The position numbers were made by a program, and so were the translations under genes. Of a stretch of DNA of 64,000 bases, positions 26,047 through 34,115 are shown piece by piece. A model generated the notes under the pieces. It did not search any database. It had not been told where the DNA came from and saw only the letters and a program-made list of their open reading frames with translations. The DNA is from Novosphingobium cyanobacteriorum (GTDB lineage: Bacteria > Pseudomonadota > Alphaproteobacteria > Sphingomonadales > Sphingomonadaceae), in assembly GCF_029436685.1 (NCBI RefSeq), contig NZ_JAROCY010000018.1, forward strand, positions 21,232-85,231, given 5' to 3'. The stretch's first letter is position 1; each line of letters opens with the position of its first letter.

Positions 26047-26116
26047 TCACTGTCTGACAAGGCAAAGCGAGGCATAGCATGGGGCCATAAAACAGAGCCC
26101 GAGAGAGGATTTGCCC

Positions 26117-27457
26117 ATGGCCAGCACGCGGCAAGAGCTGCTCGACCTGATCGTAACCGACCACGCCTTCGACCACCCCCGCGCCGAGATCGAGGCGCTT
26201 CAGCTGCAGGCGGCGGACGAGCTGTTCCAGATGCTGCGGGCACGGATTCCGGTGCTTGACCGGCGGGCGAATGAGACCGGGATCGAGCGGATCGAACGGT
26301 TCGAGGACATCGTCCCGCTGCTGTTCGCCCACACGGTCTACAAGTCCTACCCCGAAAGCTTCATCGAGAAGGGCCGCTGGGACCGGATGCTGGCCTGGCT
26401 GACCACGCTTTCGGCCGATGACCTGACCGGGATCGACGTGGCAGGGGTGACTGACGCGGACGAATGGCTGGGCCGGCTGAAGGCCGCCGGCTGCATGGTG
26501 CTGGCGACCAGCGGATCGAGCGGGAAGTGTTCGTTCCTGCCCGCGTCGAGTGCAGACAAGGCACTGAAACTGCGCCACTTCAAGCACTCGACCGGGTGGC
26601 CGAACACGGTGGCGAACAACCAGATGATCTCCTTCTGGACCGGGCCGATCGAGGGCCCGAACAGCGCGATCGAGGCCGGGCAGATCCAGCGCGACCTGTG
26701 GGCCAAGCCGGGCGCGTTCTACAACCTGATCAGCGAGCCACTGCGGATCACCGACGTGAGCGCGGGCGCTGCCTTCATGAAGAAGATGCGCAGCGGCACG
26801 GCGAGCCCGGACGAGATCGCCGCCTTCGAGGAGCGCAGCAAGGCCGCGTCAGCGCGCATGTCTGCCGGGATCGAGGGATTCGTGGACACGCTGCTGGCCC
26901 ACCGCCACGAACCGATCCAGATCTCTGGCCTGTGGGCGCAGCATCTGCAGATCATCGAGATGGCCTATGCCCGCGGGGTCAAGGACGGCGAATTCCACCC
27001 GGAAAGCCGGGTCAGCGCTGGCGGCGGGATCAAGGGCGTGGTCCTGCCCGAAGACTACAAGGAACGGGTGCGCCGGTTCTATGGCGACGTCCGCTACCCC
27101 GGCGCCTATGGCATGACCGAGATGGCGCAGCCGATGCCGATCTGCCCGGGCGGGCGATACCACCGGCCACCGGGGCTGATCTGGCTGCAACTGGACAAGC
27201 CGGGCGAGAACCTGATCAATGCCAGGGAGGGCGTGGTCGAAGGGCGCTTTGCCTTCCTTGACCTGCTGTTCACGGGCCGGTGGGGCGGTTGCATCAGCGG
27301 TGACAAGGTGGAGATCGACTGGAGCGATTCCTGCCCCTGTGGGCGGCCCGGGCCGACCATCCTCGATACGATCAGCCGCTTTGCCCAGGCCGGGGAGGAA
27401 GACCACATCGGCTGTGCCGGGACGATCGACAGTTATGTACGAGGAGCCATGTCATGA
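26117..27457 (+). CDS. LuxE-like acyl-protein synthetase (adenylate-forming)
   Basis: A 446-residue protein of the LuxE/PaaK-like branch of adenylate-forming enzymes. The nucleotide loop T131-S-G-S-S-G-K137-C-S-F-L-P is clear. A second core block, Y-P-G-A-Y-G-M-T-E-M, is the A5-type motif, and the C-terminus has D-S-C406-P-C408-G-R, as in the Cys-rich end of the family. LuxE activates a fatty acid with ATP and holds it as an acyl-enzyme for reduction by LuxC. GAGAGAGGA upstream of ATG 26117 sets the start. The gene overlaps the LuxC-like gene by 4 bases. At 446 residues it is longer than bioluminescence LuxE (~370). There are no luciferase or LuxD genes here, so the acid is a catabolic intermediate or a cell acid, not a light substrate. 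Confidence 0.8.
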   Translation: MASTRQELLDLIVTDHAFDHPRAEIEALQLQAADELFQMLRARIPVLDRRANETGIERIERFEDIVPLLFAHTVYKSYPESFIEKGRWDRMLAWLTTLSADDLTGIDVAGVTDADEWLGRLKAAGCMVLATSGSSGKCSFLPASSADKALKLRHFKHSTGWPNTVANNQMISFWTGPIEGPNSAIEAGQIQRDLWAKPGAFYNLISEPLRITDVSAGAAFMKKMRSGTASPDEIAAFEERSKAASARMSAGIEGFVDTLLAHRHEPIQISGLWAQHLQIIEMAYARGVKDGEFHPESRVSAGGGIKGVVLPEDYKERVRRFYGDVRYPGAYGMTEMAQPMPICPGGRYHRPPGLIWLQLDKPGENLINAREGVVEGRFAFLDLLFTGRWGGCISGDKVEIDWSDSCPCGRPGPTILDTISRFAQAGEEDHIGCAGTIDSYVRGAMS

Positions 27458-28863
27458 CCGTGATGGATCAGGGACTGCGCGCGGCGGTGCCGCATTTCGT
27501 CAAGGGCGAACTCGTCGAATGGCAGGGCGGGCCGGGGGAAGACCACGGCCGCTTCATCACCCCGCCACTGGACCTTAACCAGCTGGTCTGGTCCCGCGCT
27601 GCGCCGCCGCCTGCCGCCAATGTGCCGGTGGCCGAGATCCTCGACATCCTCGAGGCGCTGGGCAGCTGGCTGGACCGTGATCCTGCGGGCGCGGTGGAGC
27701 GGGCCTTCATGGCTTCGGCCGGCACCAATCCGCTGGAGAAGGGCGTGCTGGAACGGTCGTTCCGGTCGCTCAGCCACTGTTTTGACCGGGCCTCGCTTAG
27801 CTGGCAGGTGGAGCAGGAACTGGGCGGGACCGACGTGCTGGACGGTTGGCGCGAGGTGACGACCCCGATGGGGCGCAAGGCCGCGATCCGCGCCTTTCCG
27901 CCGCGTCTGGTCCATATCGTGGCGGGCAACGCGCCTGGCGTGACCGCGATGACCGTGGCGCGCGGCGCGCTGACCAAGGGCGTCCACCTGCTGAAATTGC
28001 CGTCAAATGATCTGTTCACCGCCGCTGCCGTGCTGGGTGGCTTGGCCACCGTGGCGCCCGGCCATCCAGTCACGCGTTCGTTCTCTGCGGCATACTGGCG
28101 CGGTGGCGATGCCAGGGTGGAATCGATGCTGTTCCGCCCGCAGTTCTTCGACAAGCTGGTCGCCTGGGGCGGGGAGGCGGCGCTGCGATCCGCCAAACAA
28201 TACATCGGCCCGGGCTTCGAGCTGGTGTCGTTCGACCCCAAGACCTCGATCTCCATGATCGGGCGCGAGGTTCACGCGGACGACGCTGTACGCCGCGAGG
28301 TGGCCGATCTTGCCGCCGCAGACGCGACGGTGATGGACCAGCAGGCCTGCGTTTCCAGCCGGTTCCAGTTCGTGGAGGGCACTGTGGAAGAGGTCGATGC
28401 CTATTGCGCCGCCCTGCAGGAGCGGCTTGGCGTCGAACGCTTCGTGACGTCTGCCTGCAGCACCGCGCCGCAGGGCGAAATGCGCGACGAGATCGAGGCG
28501 CTGGCCATGCTGGAGCCCGATTACCGCGTGTTCGGCCGGTTCGACGGGCGGGGCATCGTGGTCCGGTCCGATGAGCCGGTGGATTTCCATCCCGATGGAC
28601 GCGTGGTCAACGTGGTGCGGGTAGACCGGCTGGATGATGCCATCGGCGCCGCCAATGTCGCGACGCAAACCGTGGGCATCTGGCCCGCCGAACGCCGCCG
28701 CCAGCTGCGCGACGTGCTGGCATCGCAGGGGGTGCAGCGTGTCACCGCGCTGGGCGCGGCAGGCTCGGTCGAGGCCGGGCTGCCGCATGACGGGTTCCTG
28801 CCGCTCGGGCGGTTCATCCGCTGGGTCAATGACGAGGACGGGCTGCCAAGCGCAGCAGGCTGA
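27454..28863 (+). CDS. LuxC-like acyl-CoA/acyl-protein reductase
   Basis: A 469-residue protein of LuxC length and layout, related to aldehyde dehydrogenases. It has H-I-V-A-G-N-A-P-G-V near 153-162 (nucleotide-binding), L-L-K-L-P-S-N-D near 181-188 with the cofactor-binding Lys, and D-Q-Q-A-C299-V-S-S as the catalytic Cys site (LuxC also has Q-x-C-x-S). LuxC reduces an acyl group carried by LuxE to an aldehyde with NADPH; relatives run acyl-CoA/aldehyde interconversion. ATGA overlap with the LuxE-like gene implies a complex. The direction in vivo is open: acid to aldehyde with LuxE, or aldehyde to acyl-CoA during catabolism. Confidence 0.85.
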   Translation: MTVMDQGLRAAVPHFVKGELVEWQGGPGEDHGRFITPPLDLNQLVWSRAAPPPAANVPVAEILDILEALGSWLDRDPAGAVERAFMASAGTNPLEKGVLERSFRSLSHCFDRASLSWQVEQELGGTDVLDGWREVTTPMGRKAAIRAFPPRLVHIVAGNAPGVTAMTVARGALTKGVHLLKLPSNDLFTAAAVLGGLATVAPGHPVTRSFSAAYWRGGDARVESMLFRPQFFDKLVAWGGEAALRSAKQYIGPGFELVSFDPKTSISMIGREVHADDAVRREVADLAAADATVMDQQACVSSRFQFVEGTVEEVDAYCAALQERLGVERFVTSACSTAPQGEMRDEIEALAMLEPDYRVFGRFDGRGIVVRSDEPVDFHPDGRVVNVVRVDRLDDAIGAANVATQTVGIWPAERRRQLRDVLASQGVQRVTALGAAGSVEAGLPHDGFLPLGRFIRWVNDEDGLPSAAG

Positions 28864-28941
28864 GCCATCACAGGTGCGGTTATTGCCCTGGCCCGGTCAG
28901 GCGGGATTGATCGCATCAGTGACATGGTCATGGTGTCGGGC

Positions 28942-29718
28942 ATGAAGAGAACCATCGTTGTAACAGGTGCCGCTTCAGGCATGGGTCGCGCTACGGCAGA
29001 GGCGCTTGCGTCTGCCGGTCACCGGGTCATCGGGGTTGACCTGCGCAATGCCGAGGTGGTGGCAGACCTTGCGACGCCTGCAGGGCGCGAGGCCATGGTG
29101 GCGCAGGTCACCGCGCTGGCCCCGGATGGCGTGGACAGCGTGATCGCCGTCGCCGGCGTTTCCCCACCGGTCCCACCCCCGACCGTGGTTGCGGTCAATT
29201 TCTTTGGCGCGGTGGCAACGCTGGAATTGCTGCGCCCGCTCCTGCTGCGATCCCCTGCGCCCTGCGCGGTCGCGGTGATCTCGACGGCGGCGCTGATGGA
29301 CTATGACCAGGCACTGGTGGACGCATGCCTGGCGCGCGACGAGGCAGGCGCGCTGGCCCTGGCCGAAGGCATGCCGCTGATGGGCAACACTTATGCCTCC
29401 AGCAAGAACGGATTGGCGCAGTGGTTGCGCAAGGCCGCGGTGTCGGCCGAATGGGGCGGATCGGGGATCCTGCTGAACGGCGTTGCACCGGGATCGGTGC
29501 TGACTGCGATGACCGAGCAGTTCTTCGCCACCGAGGAAGGGCGCGAGATGATGGCCAAGGTCACGCCGATCAGCCTGCCTGGCCGCTTTCATGCCGATCC
29601 GGCTGAAGTTGCCGAGGTCATCGCATTCCTCGCCACTCCTGCCGGACGCTATCTCGTGGGCCAGATCATCTATGTCGACGGCGGGACCGAGGCGATCTTC
29701 CGGCCTGACGTCATCTGA
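28942..29718 (+). CDS. Short-chain dehydrogenase/reductase (SDR), hydroxysteroid-dehydrogenase-like
   Basis: A 258-residue SDR. T-G-A-A-S-G-M-G near residue 8 binds the cofactor, I-S-T-A-A carries the catalytic Ser and Y-A-S-S-K the Tyr/Lys pair. A long insertion between them (~120-150) and the short N-terminal half resemble 3-alpha-hydroxysteroid dehydrogenase-type SDRs. ATG 28942 is preferred because M-K-R-T-I-V-V-T-G is the normal start; ATGs at 28924 and 28930 are also open. It follows LuxC by 78 bases and could reduce the aldehyde product to an alcohol or act on a ring alcohol. Confidence 0.82.
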   Translation: MKRTIVVTGAASGMGRATAEALASAGHRVIGVDLRNAEVVADLATPAGREAMVAQVTALAPDGVDSVIAVAGVSPPVPPPTVVAVNFFGAVATLELLRPLLLRSPAPCAVAVISTAALMDYDQALVDACLARDEAGALALAEGMPLMGNTYASSKNGLAQWLRKAAVSAEWGGSGILLNGVAPGSVLTAMTEQFFATEEGREMMAKVTPISLPGRFHADPAEVAEVIAFLATPAGRYLVGQIIYVDGGTEAIFRPDVI

Positions 29719-29733
29719 TCGCAGGGAGAGGAA

Positions 29734-30198
29734 ATGACCGGGACAGCGAAGGGCAATGCGGCGACCGAGATGCTGTGCCGCCAGTTCGGATTCGGTCCCG
29801 GGATCCCGCCCCGCGATGCGTTCGGCAATGATGCAGGACCGGGCACCGATCCCTTTGCCAATATTCACCCCGACGCGCGGTTCAGCATGTTCGGCCCCAC
29901 CGGCACCAAGGAGCAACTGGTGGGCAAGGCGGCCTATGTCGACTTCGTGACCGGCTGTGCCGCTGCTCTGGCCGATCGTTCGGACGAGATCCTCGCGATC
30001 GTTCCAGTCGATGCCGAAGGCGCCTTCGTTCACGGGCGGGCGTGGCGGAAAAGCAAGGCCAGCGGCGAGGAAATACGCTATGAATGGGCCATGCTGTTCC
30101 GGGTGGAGCAGGGCCTCATCAGCTATGGCGCAGACATGCTCGATGCCAATGCACAGGCCTTTTGGGGTCGGGTACTGGGCGAACGGCCTGCGGCCTGA
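29734..30198 (+). CDS. NTF2-like (SnoaL-type) small protein
   Basis: A 154-residue protein without signal peptide, with alpha+beta cone features: H-P-D-A-R-F-S-M-F-G-P-T-G-T-K-E-Q-L-V-G-K, then alternating strands ending R-Y-E-W-A-M-L-F-R-V-E-Q-G-L-I. SnoaL/NTF2-like folds include ketosteroid isomerases, dehydratases and polyketide cyclases, but I cannot place a catalytic dyad. GGGAGAGGA upstream of ATG 29734 is a strong ribosome-binding site, and it lies 15 bases after the SDR, so it completes the LuxE-LuxC-SDR operon. Confidence 0.6.
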   Translation: MTGTAKGNAATEMLCRQFGFGPGIPPRDAFGNDAGPGTDPFANIHPDARFSMFGPTGTKEQLVGKAAYVDFVTGCAAALADRSDEILAIVPVDAEGAFVHGRAWRKSKASGEEIRYEWAMLFRVEQGLISYGADMLDANAQAFWGRVLGERPAA

Positions 30199-30282
30199 AG
30201 TGCCGCTGACATCGCCGGGCTGAAATAGTCGGGGAGGCTACCGGACGCAGTAGCGCCCGGCCCCTCACGCAGCGCTCGTTCG

Positions 30283-31290
30283 TCAGGCCCAGGGGTCTAC
30301 GTGGACCTTGGTTTCGTTATGCGTGCCGCGCAGCTTTTCGATCATCGCGGGCAGGGCATCGAGCCCGACGTTGCTGGTGATCATGTGGCGCGGTTCGACG
30401 TGGCCGGCATCGAGGGTATCGACCGCGTACTGGAATTCCGGGACGGTCCACGCCATCGAGAAGGTCATCTTGACCTGCTTGAAGGTGGTTATGCCGGGAA
30501 TCACCGGATCGGGCGCCATGCAGAAGCCGAGCGAGATCACGTGGCCGTTGGGCTTGACCAGGTTGACCGATTGCTGAAGCAGGCCGACCGCACCCGCGGC
30601 CTCGAATACGTAGTCAGGCATGCCGCCAAGTGCTTCGGTCACGCGCTCCATTTCGCCCTCGCCGGTCTGCACATAGTCATGCGCGCCAACTGCAAGGGCC
30701 AAGTCGCGGCGACGTTCCGAGCGAGACGCGGCAACGACGCGCCCTGCGCCAAGCCGACGCGCCCAGAAGGTGGTGGCCAGGCCGACTGCACCGGCGCCGA
30801 GCACCAGCACCTTGGACCCGAGCGGCAGATTGGCGAGGCGTACGCCGTGCAGGCCAACGGCCAGCGGCTCGACCAGCGCGCCATCGTTCATGCTGAGTGC
30901 GGCGGGCAGCTTGACCGCCGTGCGTTCAGCAATGCGCATGTATTCCGCATAGCCGCCGGCATAGGGCGACATGTTCGGGCACATCACCACCTGCCCGGCG
31001 CGGCACAGCTCGCATTCGCCGCAGCCGGCCGAGGGAAGGGCGGTCACGCGGTCACCCACCTTGAGCGTGGTCACGCCCTTGCCGATCGCCACCACTTCGC
31101 CCGCGAATTCATGGCCGAGGATGGTGTCGCAGGGGAAATCGTAGCCCTTGCCCGAGGTCATGTTGAGATCGGTCCCGCACACGCCGCAGCGGCCGACCTT
31201 GATGACCGCCTCGCCTTCGCCGGGCGTGGGATCGGGCCGTTCCTCGACCACCCAGGGCTTGCCGGCTTCCTTGAATACAGCTGCGCGCAT
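30283..31290 (-). CDS. Zinc-dependent alcohol dehydrogenase (threonine/sorbitol dehydrogenase-like MDR)
   Basis: A 335-residue zinc MDR enzyme. The catalytic zinc site is G-R-C-G-V-C-G-T-D-L and L-G-H-E-F-A-G-E-V; the structural zinc site is A-G-C-G-E-C-E-L-C-x6-C; the cofactor loop is G-A-G-A-V-G-L-A. It oxidises a secondary or polyol-type alcohol with NAD(P). GGGAG 6 bases before ATG 31290 sets the start. It ends 84 bases from the convergent NTF2-like gene; a GC-rich imperfect hairpin lies in that gap but no T-run. It is downstream of the crotonase and SDR on the same strand, so probably part of that module. Confidence 0.9.
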   Translation of the reverse strand: MRAAVFKEAGKPWVVEERPDPTPGEGEAVIKVGRCGVCGTDLNMTSGKGYDFPCDTILGHEFAGEVVAIGKGVTTLKVGDRVTALPSAGCGECELCRAGQVVMCPNMSPYAGGYAEYMRIAERTAVKLPAALSMNDGALVEPLAVGLHGVRLANLPLGSKVLVLGAGAVGLATTFWARRLGAGRVVAASRSERRRDLALAVGAHDYVQTGEGEMERVTEALGGMPDYVFEAAGAVGLLQQSVNLVKPNGHVISLGFCMAPDPVIPGITTFKQVKMTFSMAWTVPEFQYAVDTLDAGHVEPRHMITSNVGLDALPAMIEKLRGTHNETKVHVDPWA

Positions 31291-31378
31291 TTAACTCTCC
31301 CGCGTTATATCTTGCCCGACATGTTAGGGAGCAGTCGGTCAGCAAACATCCCCACTTGGGGATGAGCGCGACCGTCCG

Positions 31379-32179
31379 TCACTCACCCGTGAATCGCGGC
31401 GCCCGCTTTTCGTTGAAGGCGGTCAGCGCTTCCTTGTAGTCAGCCGTGGTATTGGCGACAATCTGGGTCGGGTTCTCGATATCCAGGGCAAGGTCGAGGC
31501 TGGACGCATCGAGATTGCGCCACATGATCCGCTTGGTCTGGGCCACGGCAAAGGGGCTGTTGGCCATGATTGCGCGGGCCTGATCGAGCGCAGCTTCGGC
31601 CAGGGCCTCGGCTTCGACCATGCGCAAGATGAGGCCGGTCCGGAGCGCCTCTTCGGCATCGATCGGGCGACCGGTCAGCATGATCTCGAAGGCGCGCGCA
31701 GCACCGATCCAGCGCGGCAGGAAGTAGCTGATACCGCTTTCTCCCGCGCTGAGGCCGATCCGGACCGAGGCGACGAGGAAGCGGGTCTGAGGCGTGCCGA
31801 TGCGGATGTCTGCGCCGACCGCAATCGCCATGCCGGCGCCCGCAGCAACGCCATTGACCGCGCAGATCACCGGTTGCGGCATTCGGCGCATTCGCTGCGA
31901 CATGCCCGCGAAGCGGCTTTGCCAGCCCATCTTCTCGACGCTGGAGCTGACCCCGGGGGTCTGGCGGTGCGCGGCGGCGCGCATGTCCTGCCCGGAACAG
32001 AAGGCGCGGCCTGAACCCGTGACGATCACGACGCGGCACGAGGCATCGTCGGCCAGATCGTCGAGCGCGTCCGAAAAGTCCTTCACCAGTTCGCGCGACA
32101 GGCTGTTGAGGGTATCGGGCCGGTTGAGCGTGAGCCGGACCACGCCTTCGATTGGGCGGTCAATCAGGAGATGGTCCAT
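31379..32179 (-). CDS. Enoyl-CoA hydratase/isomerase family protein
   Basis: A 266-residue crotonase. Oxyanion-hole segments are R-A-F-C-S-G-Q-D and G-V-A-A-G-A-G; the tail K-R-A-P-R-F-T-G-E is typical. The fold hydrates, isomerises or cleaves acyl-CoA. The catalytic region reads V-R-I-G-L-S-A-G-E-S-G, with a Glu near the second acidic position, as in PaaG/PaaB-type isomerases. AGAGGA 7 bases before ATG 32179 sets the start. It lies between an SDR (upstream on the same strand) and a zinc dehydrogenase. Confidence 0.88.
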   Translation of the reverse strand: MDHLLIDRPIEGVVRLTLNRPDTLNSLSRELVKDFSDALDDLADDASCRVVIVTGSGRAFCSGQDMRAAAHRQTPGVSSSVEKMGWQSRFAGMSQRMRRMPQPVICAVNGVAAGAGMAIAVGADIRIGTPQTRFLVASVRIGLSAGESGISYFLPRWIGAARAFEIMLTGRPIDAEEALRTGLILRMVEAEALAEAALDQARAIMANSPFAVAQTKRIMWRNLDASSLDLALDIENPTQIVANTTADYKEALTAFNEKRAPRFTGE

Positions 32180-32248
32180 GGCTCGTCCTCTTTCCGGGTA
32201 TGGTGGTGCAGGATGATCAGGGCGCCTGAGATCAAAGCGCCTGTCTGA

Positions 32249-33019
32249 TCAGAGAGATTGGCCATCATCCAGTTCGAAGCTGCCGCCGGTGATCGTGCGC
32301 GCTGCGTCTGACAGGAGGAAAAGGGCCATGTCGGCAAGATCGGCCGGGACCATGACCCGCTTGCGCGGAAAGCTGGCGATCAGCGCTTCTCCTGCCGGGC
32401 TTTCGAGCCAATCCGTATTGAGTTCGGTCTTGATCCAGCCGGGACAGATCGTGTTAACGTTGATGCCCTTGAGCGCCCACTCTTTAGCAAGGGCCTTGCC
32501 CATCATCAGAACGCCAGCCTTTGTCGTATTGTAGGCGACCAGCTTATCAAGCACGCGATGCGAGCCAACCGAGCCGATGAACAATATGCGGCCCGCCCCA
32601 CTTCCAGGTGAGCCAGCCGCAATCATACGCTTCGCCGCTTCGCGGGCCGTAATGAAGACACCGCGTAGATTGACCGACACCACGTGGTCAAAACCTTCGA
32701 TCGCAATGCCAAGAGCAGAGGCAGGCTGGTTCATGCCGGCATTGGCAATTACCGACATGATCGGACCTAAGGCGGCCTGAGCTGCATCGAAGCCGCGGCT
32801 TACCGACGCTTCGTCCTCGACATCCATTTCCACGGCAACTGCCTTGCCGCCTGCAGCGGCGATTTCTGCTTTGAGCGCTGCAAGGCGATCCAACCGGCGG
32901 GCGGCGAGGGCAACTGACGCTCCCGCAGCGGCTGCAGCGCGGGCAAACTCTATGCCAAGGCCAGAGGATGCGCCGGTGATAAGGACCGCTCGGCCGGAAA
33001 GATCGGGAAAGTTAGCCAT
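32249..33019 (-). CDS. Short-chain dehydrogenase/reductase (SDR)
   Basis: A 256-residue classical SDR: T-G-A-S-S-G-L-G near 15, N-A-G near 92, I-G-S for the active Ser and Y-N-T-T-K for the catalytic Tyr/Lys. The ribosome-binding site before ATG 33019 is weak, so translation may depend on the leader. It is transcribed after the ferritin-like hydrolase gene (51-base gap) and before the crotonase, which suggests one minus-strand transcript from about 34 kb to 30.3 kb. Substrate unknown. Confidence 0.88.
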   Translation of the reverse strand: MANFPDLSGRAVLITGASSGLGIEFARAAAAAGASVALAARRLDRLAALKAEIAAAGGKAVAVEMDVEDEASVSRGFDAAQAALGPIMSVIANAGMNQPASALGIAIEGFDHVVSVNLRGVFITAREAAKRMIAAGSPGSGAGRILFIGSVGSHRVLDKLVAYNTTKAGVLMMGKALAKEWALKGINVNTICPGWIKTELNTDWLESPAGEALIASFPRKRVMVPADLADMALFLLSDAARTITGGSFELDDGQSL

Positions 33020-33070
33020 GGGTAATGTCTCTCGGAGATTATGGATCCAGGCAGATCATGCGACTTGGGT

Positions 33071-33949
33071 TCAGGCAGTAGCAGCTTCTGCCCTCGTCGA
33101 AGTGCGAGAATAGTCCCCGCCTGTTTCAAACCGCTTCAGGTACTCCATCAGGCCGCGTGGGGTCCGCTTACGGCTTGGATTGTACCAAGGTAGCAGGTTG
33201 GCGAGTAGTGGCCAGGCTGTGCTCATAAGGAATTTCTTGAAGCGTTTTTCGTCGGCTTTGGACTCCTCGAGCTCCTCAGGGCTCATTTTTGCCCTGTCGA
33301 TGGTCATGAGGTATTCGTACATGCGGTTCATGTAGCCGGTAGTGAGGTGCCGGATTGCGAACAAAAGGCCGTATATGCGGTAGAAATAGCCGTTCAAAAT
33401 GGCGTTCCAGAACCCCTTGCCGTATATTGTGTGGTAGAGATCAAAGCAGACGTGACGATGCTCGAACTCTTCGGCCATGTGCCATTTCCACATCGCAGTC
33501 AGTTCGGGATCAGCCCCAGCCAGCCATTCGTCGCTTTTTTCGAACCAAACCCAGCCTGAAAGCGCGCCGAGAGATTCAAATCCGTCTGCATAGGCCAGTT
33601 GGAACTTCAGTGAGCGGTTTTTCAGGAATTCGTCGAGATCGTCCTCAAGCTCTTTCTCCATGACCGCCATTTCGGGATAACCCTGTTCGACCAGCCGCCT
33701 GTTGAACATGCGGTGCTGGCGGAAATGCTGGGACTCCTGGGCGATGAAACCGTCGATGTCCTCAAGCAACCTGGTCTCGGTCGCCGGAATCAGAGGCCGG
33801 GCATTCTGCAGCACCTTGATAAGCCACGGTTCGATTGGCGTCGGGATGAACGAGGTGGCATTGCGGTGTTGCGAAAATGCGTGGCTGCGCGCCCAATGCG
33901 CTTGGACAGCCGAATAATCGATCTTGGGAAAACGTACAGTAAGGGCCAT
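33071..33949 (-). CDS. Predicted metal-dependent hydrolase (PF10118-type, ferritin-like)
   Basis: A 292-residue, mainly helical protein. Metal-ligand-like motifs are Q-E-S-Q-H-F-R-Q-H and A-E-E-F-E-H-R-H-V-C-F-D, as in the predicted metal-dependent hydrolase family PF10118. The chemistry of that family is not well established; a di-iron or di-metal site is plausible. There is no signal peptide; one hydrophobic stretch, N-G-Y-F-Y-R-I-Y-G-L-L-F-A, might associate with membrane. ATG 33949 gives M-A-L-T-V-R-F-P; an ATG 45 bases upstream is possible. It is divergent from the epoxide hydrolase. Confidence 0.75.
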   Translation of the reverse strand: MALTVRFPKIDYSAVQAHWARSHAFSQHRNATSFIPTPIEPWLIKVLQNARPLIPATETRLLEDIDGFIAQESQHFRQHRMFNRRLVEQGYPEMAVMEKELEDDLDEFLKNRSLKFQLAYADGFESLGALSGWVWFEKSDEWLAGADPELTAMWKWHMAEEFEHRHVCFDLYHTIYGKGFWNAILNGYFYRIYGLLFAIRHLTTGYMNRMYEYLMTIDRAKMSPEELEESKADEKRFKKFLMSTAWPLLANLLPWYNPSRKRTPRGLMEYLKRFETGGDYSRTSTRAEAATA

Positions 33950-34042
33950 CGGTCTTGTGCCTGCCAGCGGACATGGTCTGAGGTCCTCTTGCATAGACCG
34001 GTTCGATGGAAAGTAACTGCCCTGGCGTGGCATCATCGCAGC

Positions 34043-34069
34043 AGCGATAGCCAAGTCTAGCCTATCGCT
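34043..34069. promoter_or_regulatory. Inverted repeat between the metal-hydrolase and epoxide hydrolase genes
   Basis: AGCGATAG (34043-34050) and CTATCGCT (34062-34069) form an 8-bp perfect inverted repeat with an 11-base spacer in the divergent promoter region. The 10-mer AGCCTATCGC at 34059-34068 recurs at 35226-35235, upstream of the HutC-type gene. This could be the operator of that regulator. Confidence 0.45.
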
Positions 34070-34115
34070 CGCGAAAGGTCCGACGCTTACTAGTCGGTTT
34101 GAAGGAGAAATGCTG

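Noticed and set aside
30214..30261. Inverted repeat GCCGGGC/GCCCGGC between the NTF2-like and zinc dehydrogenase genes
   Set aside because: The loop is about 34 bases and no T-run follows. I could not support a terminator call.
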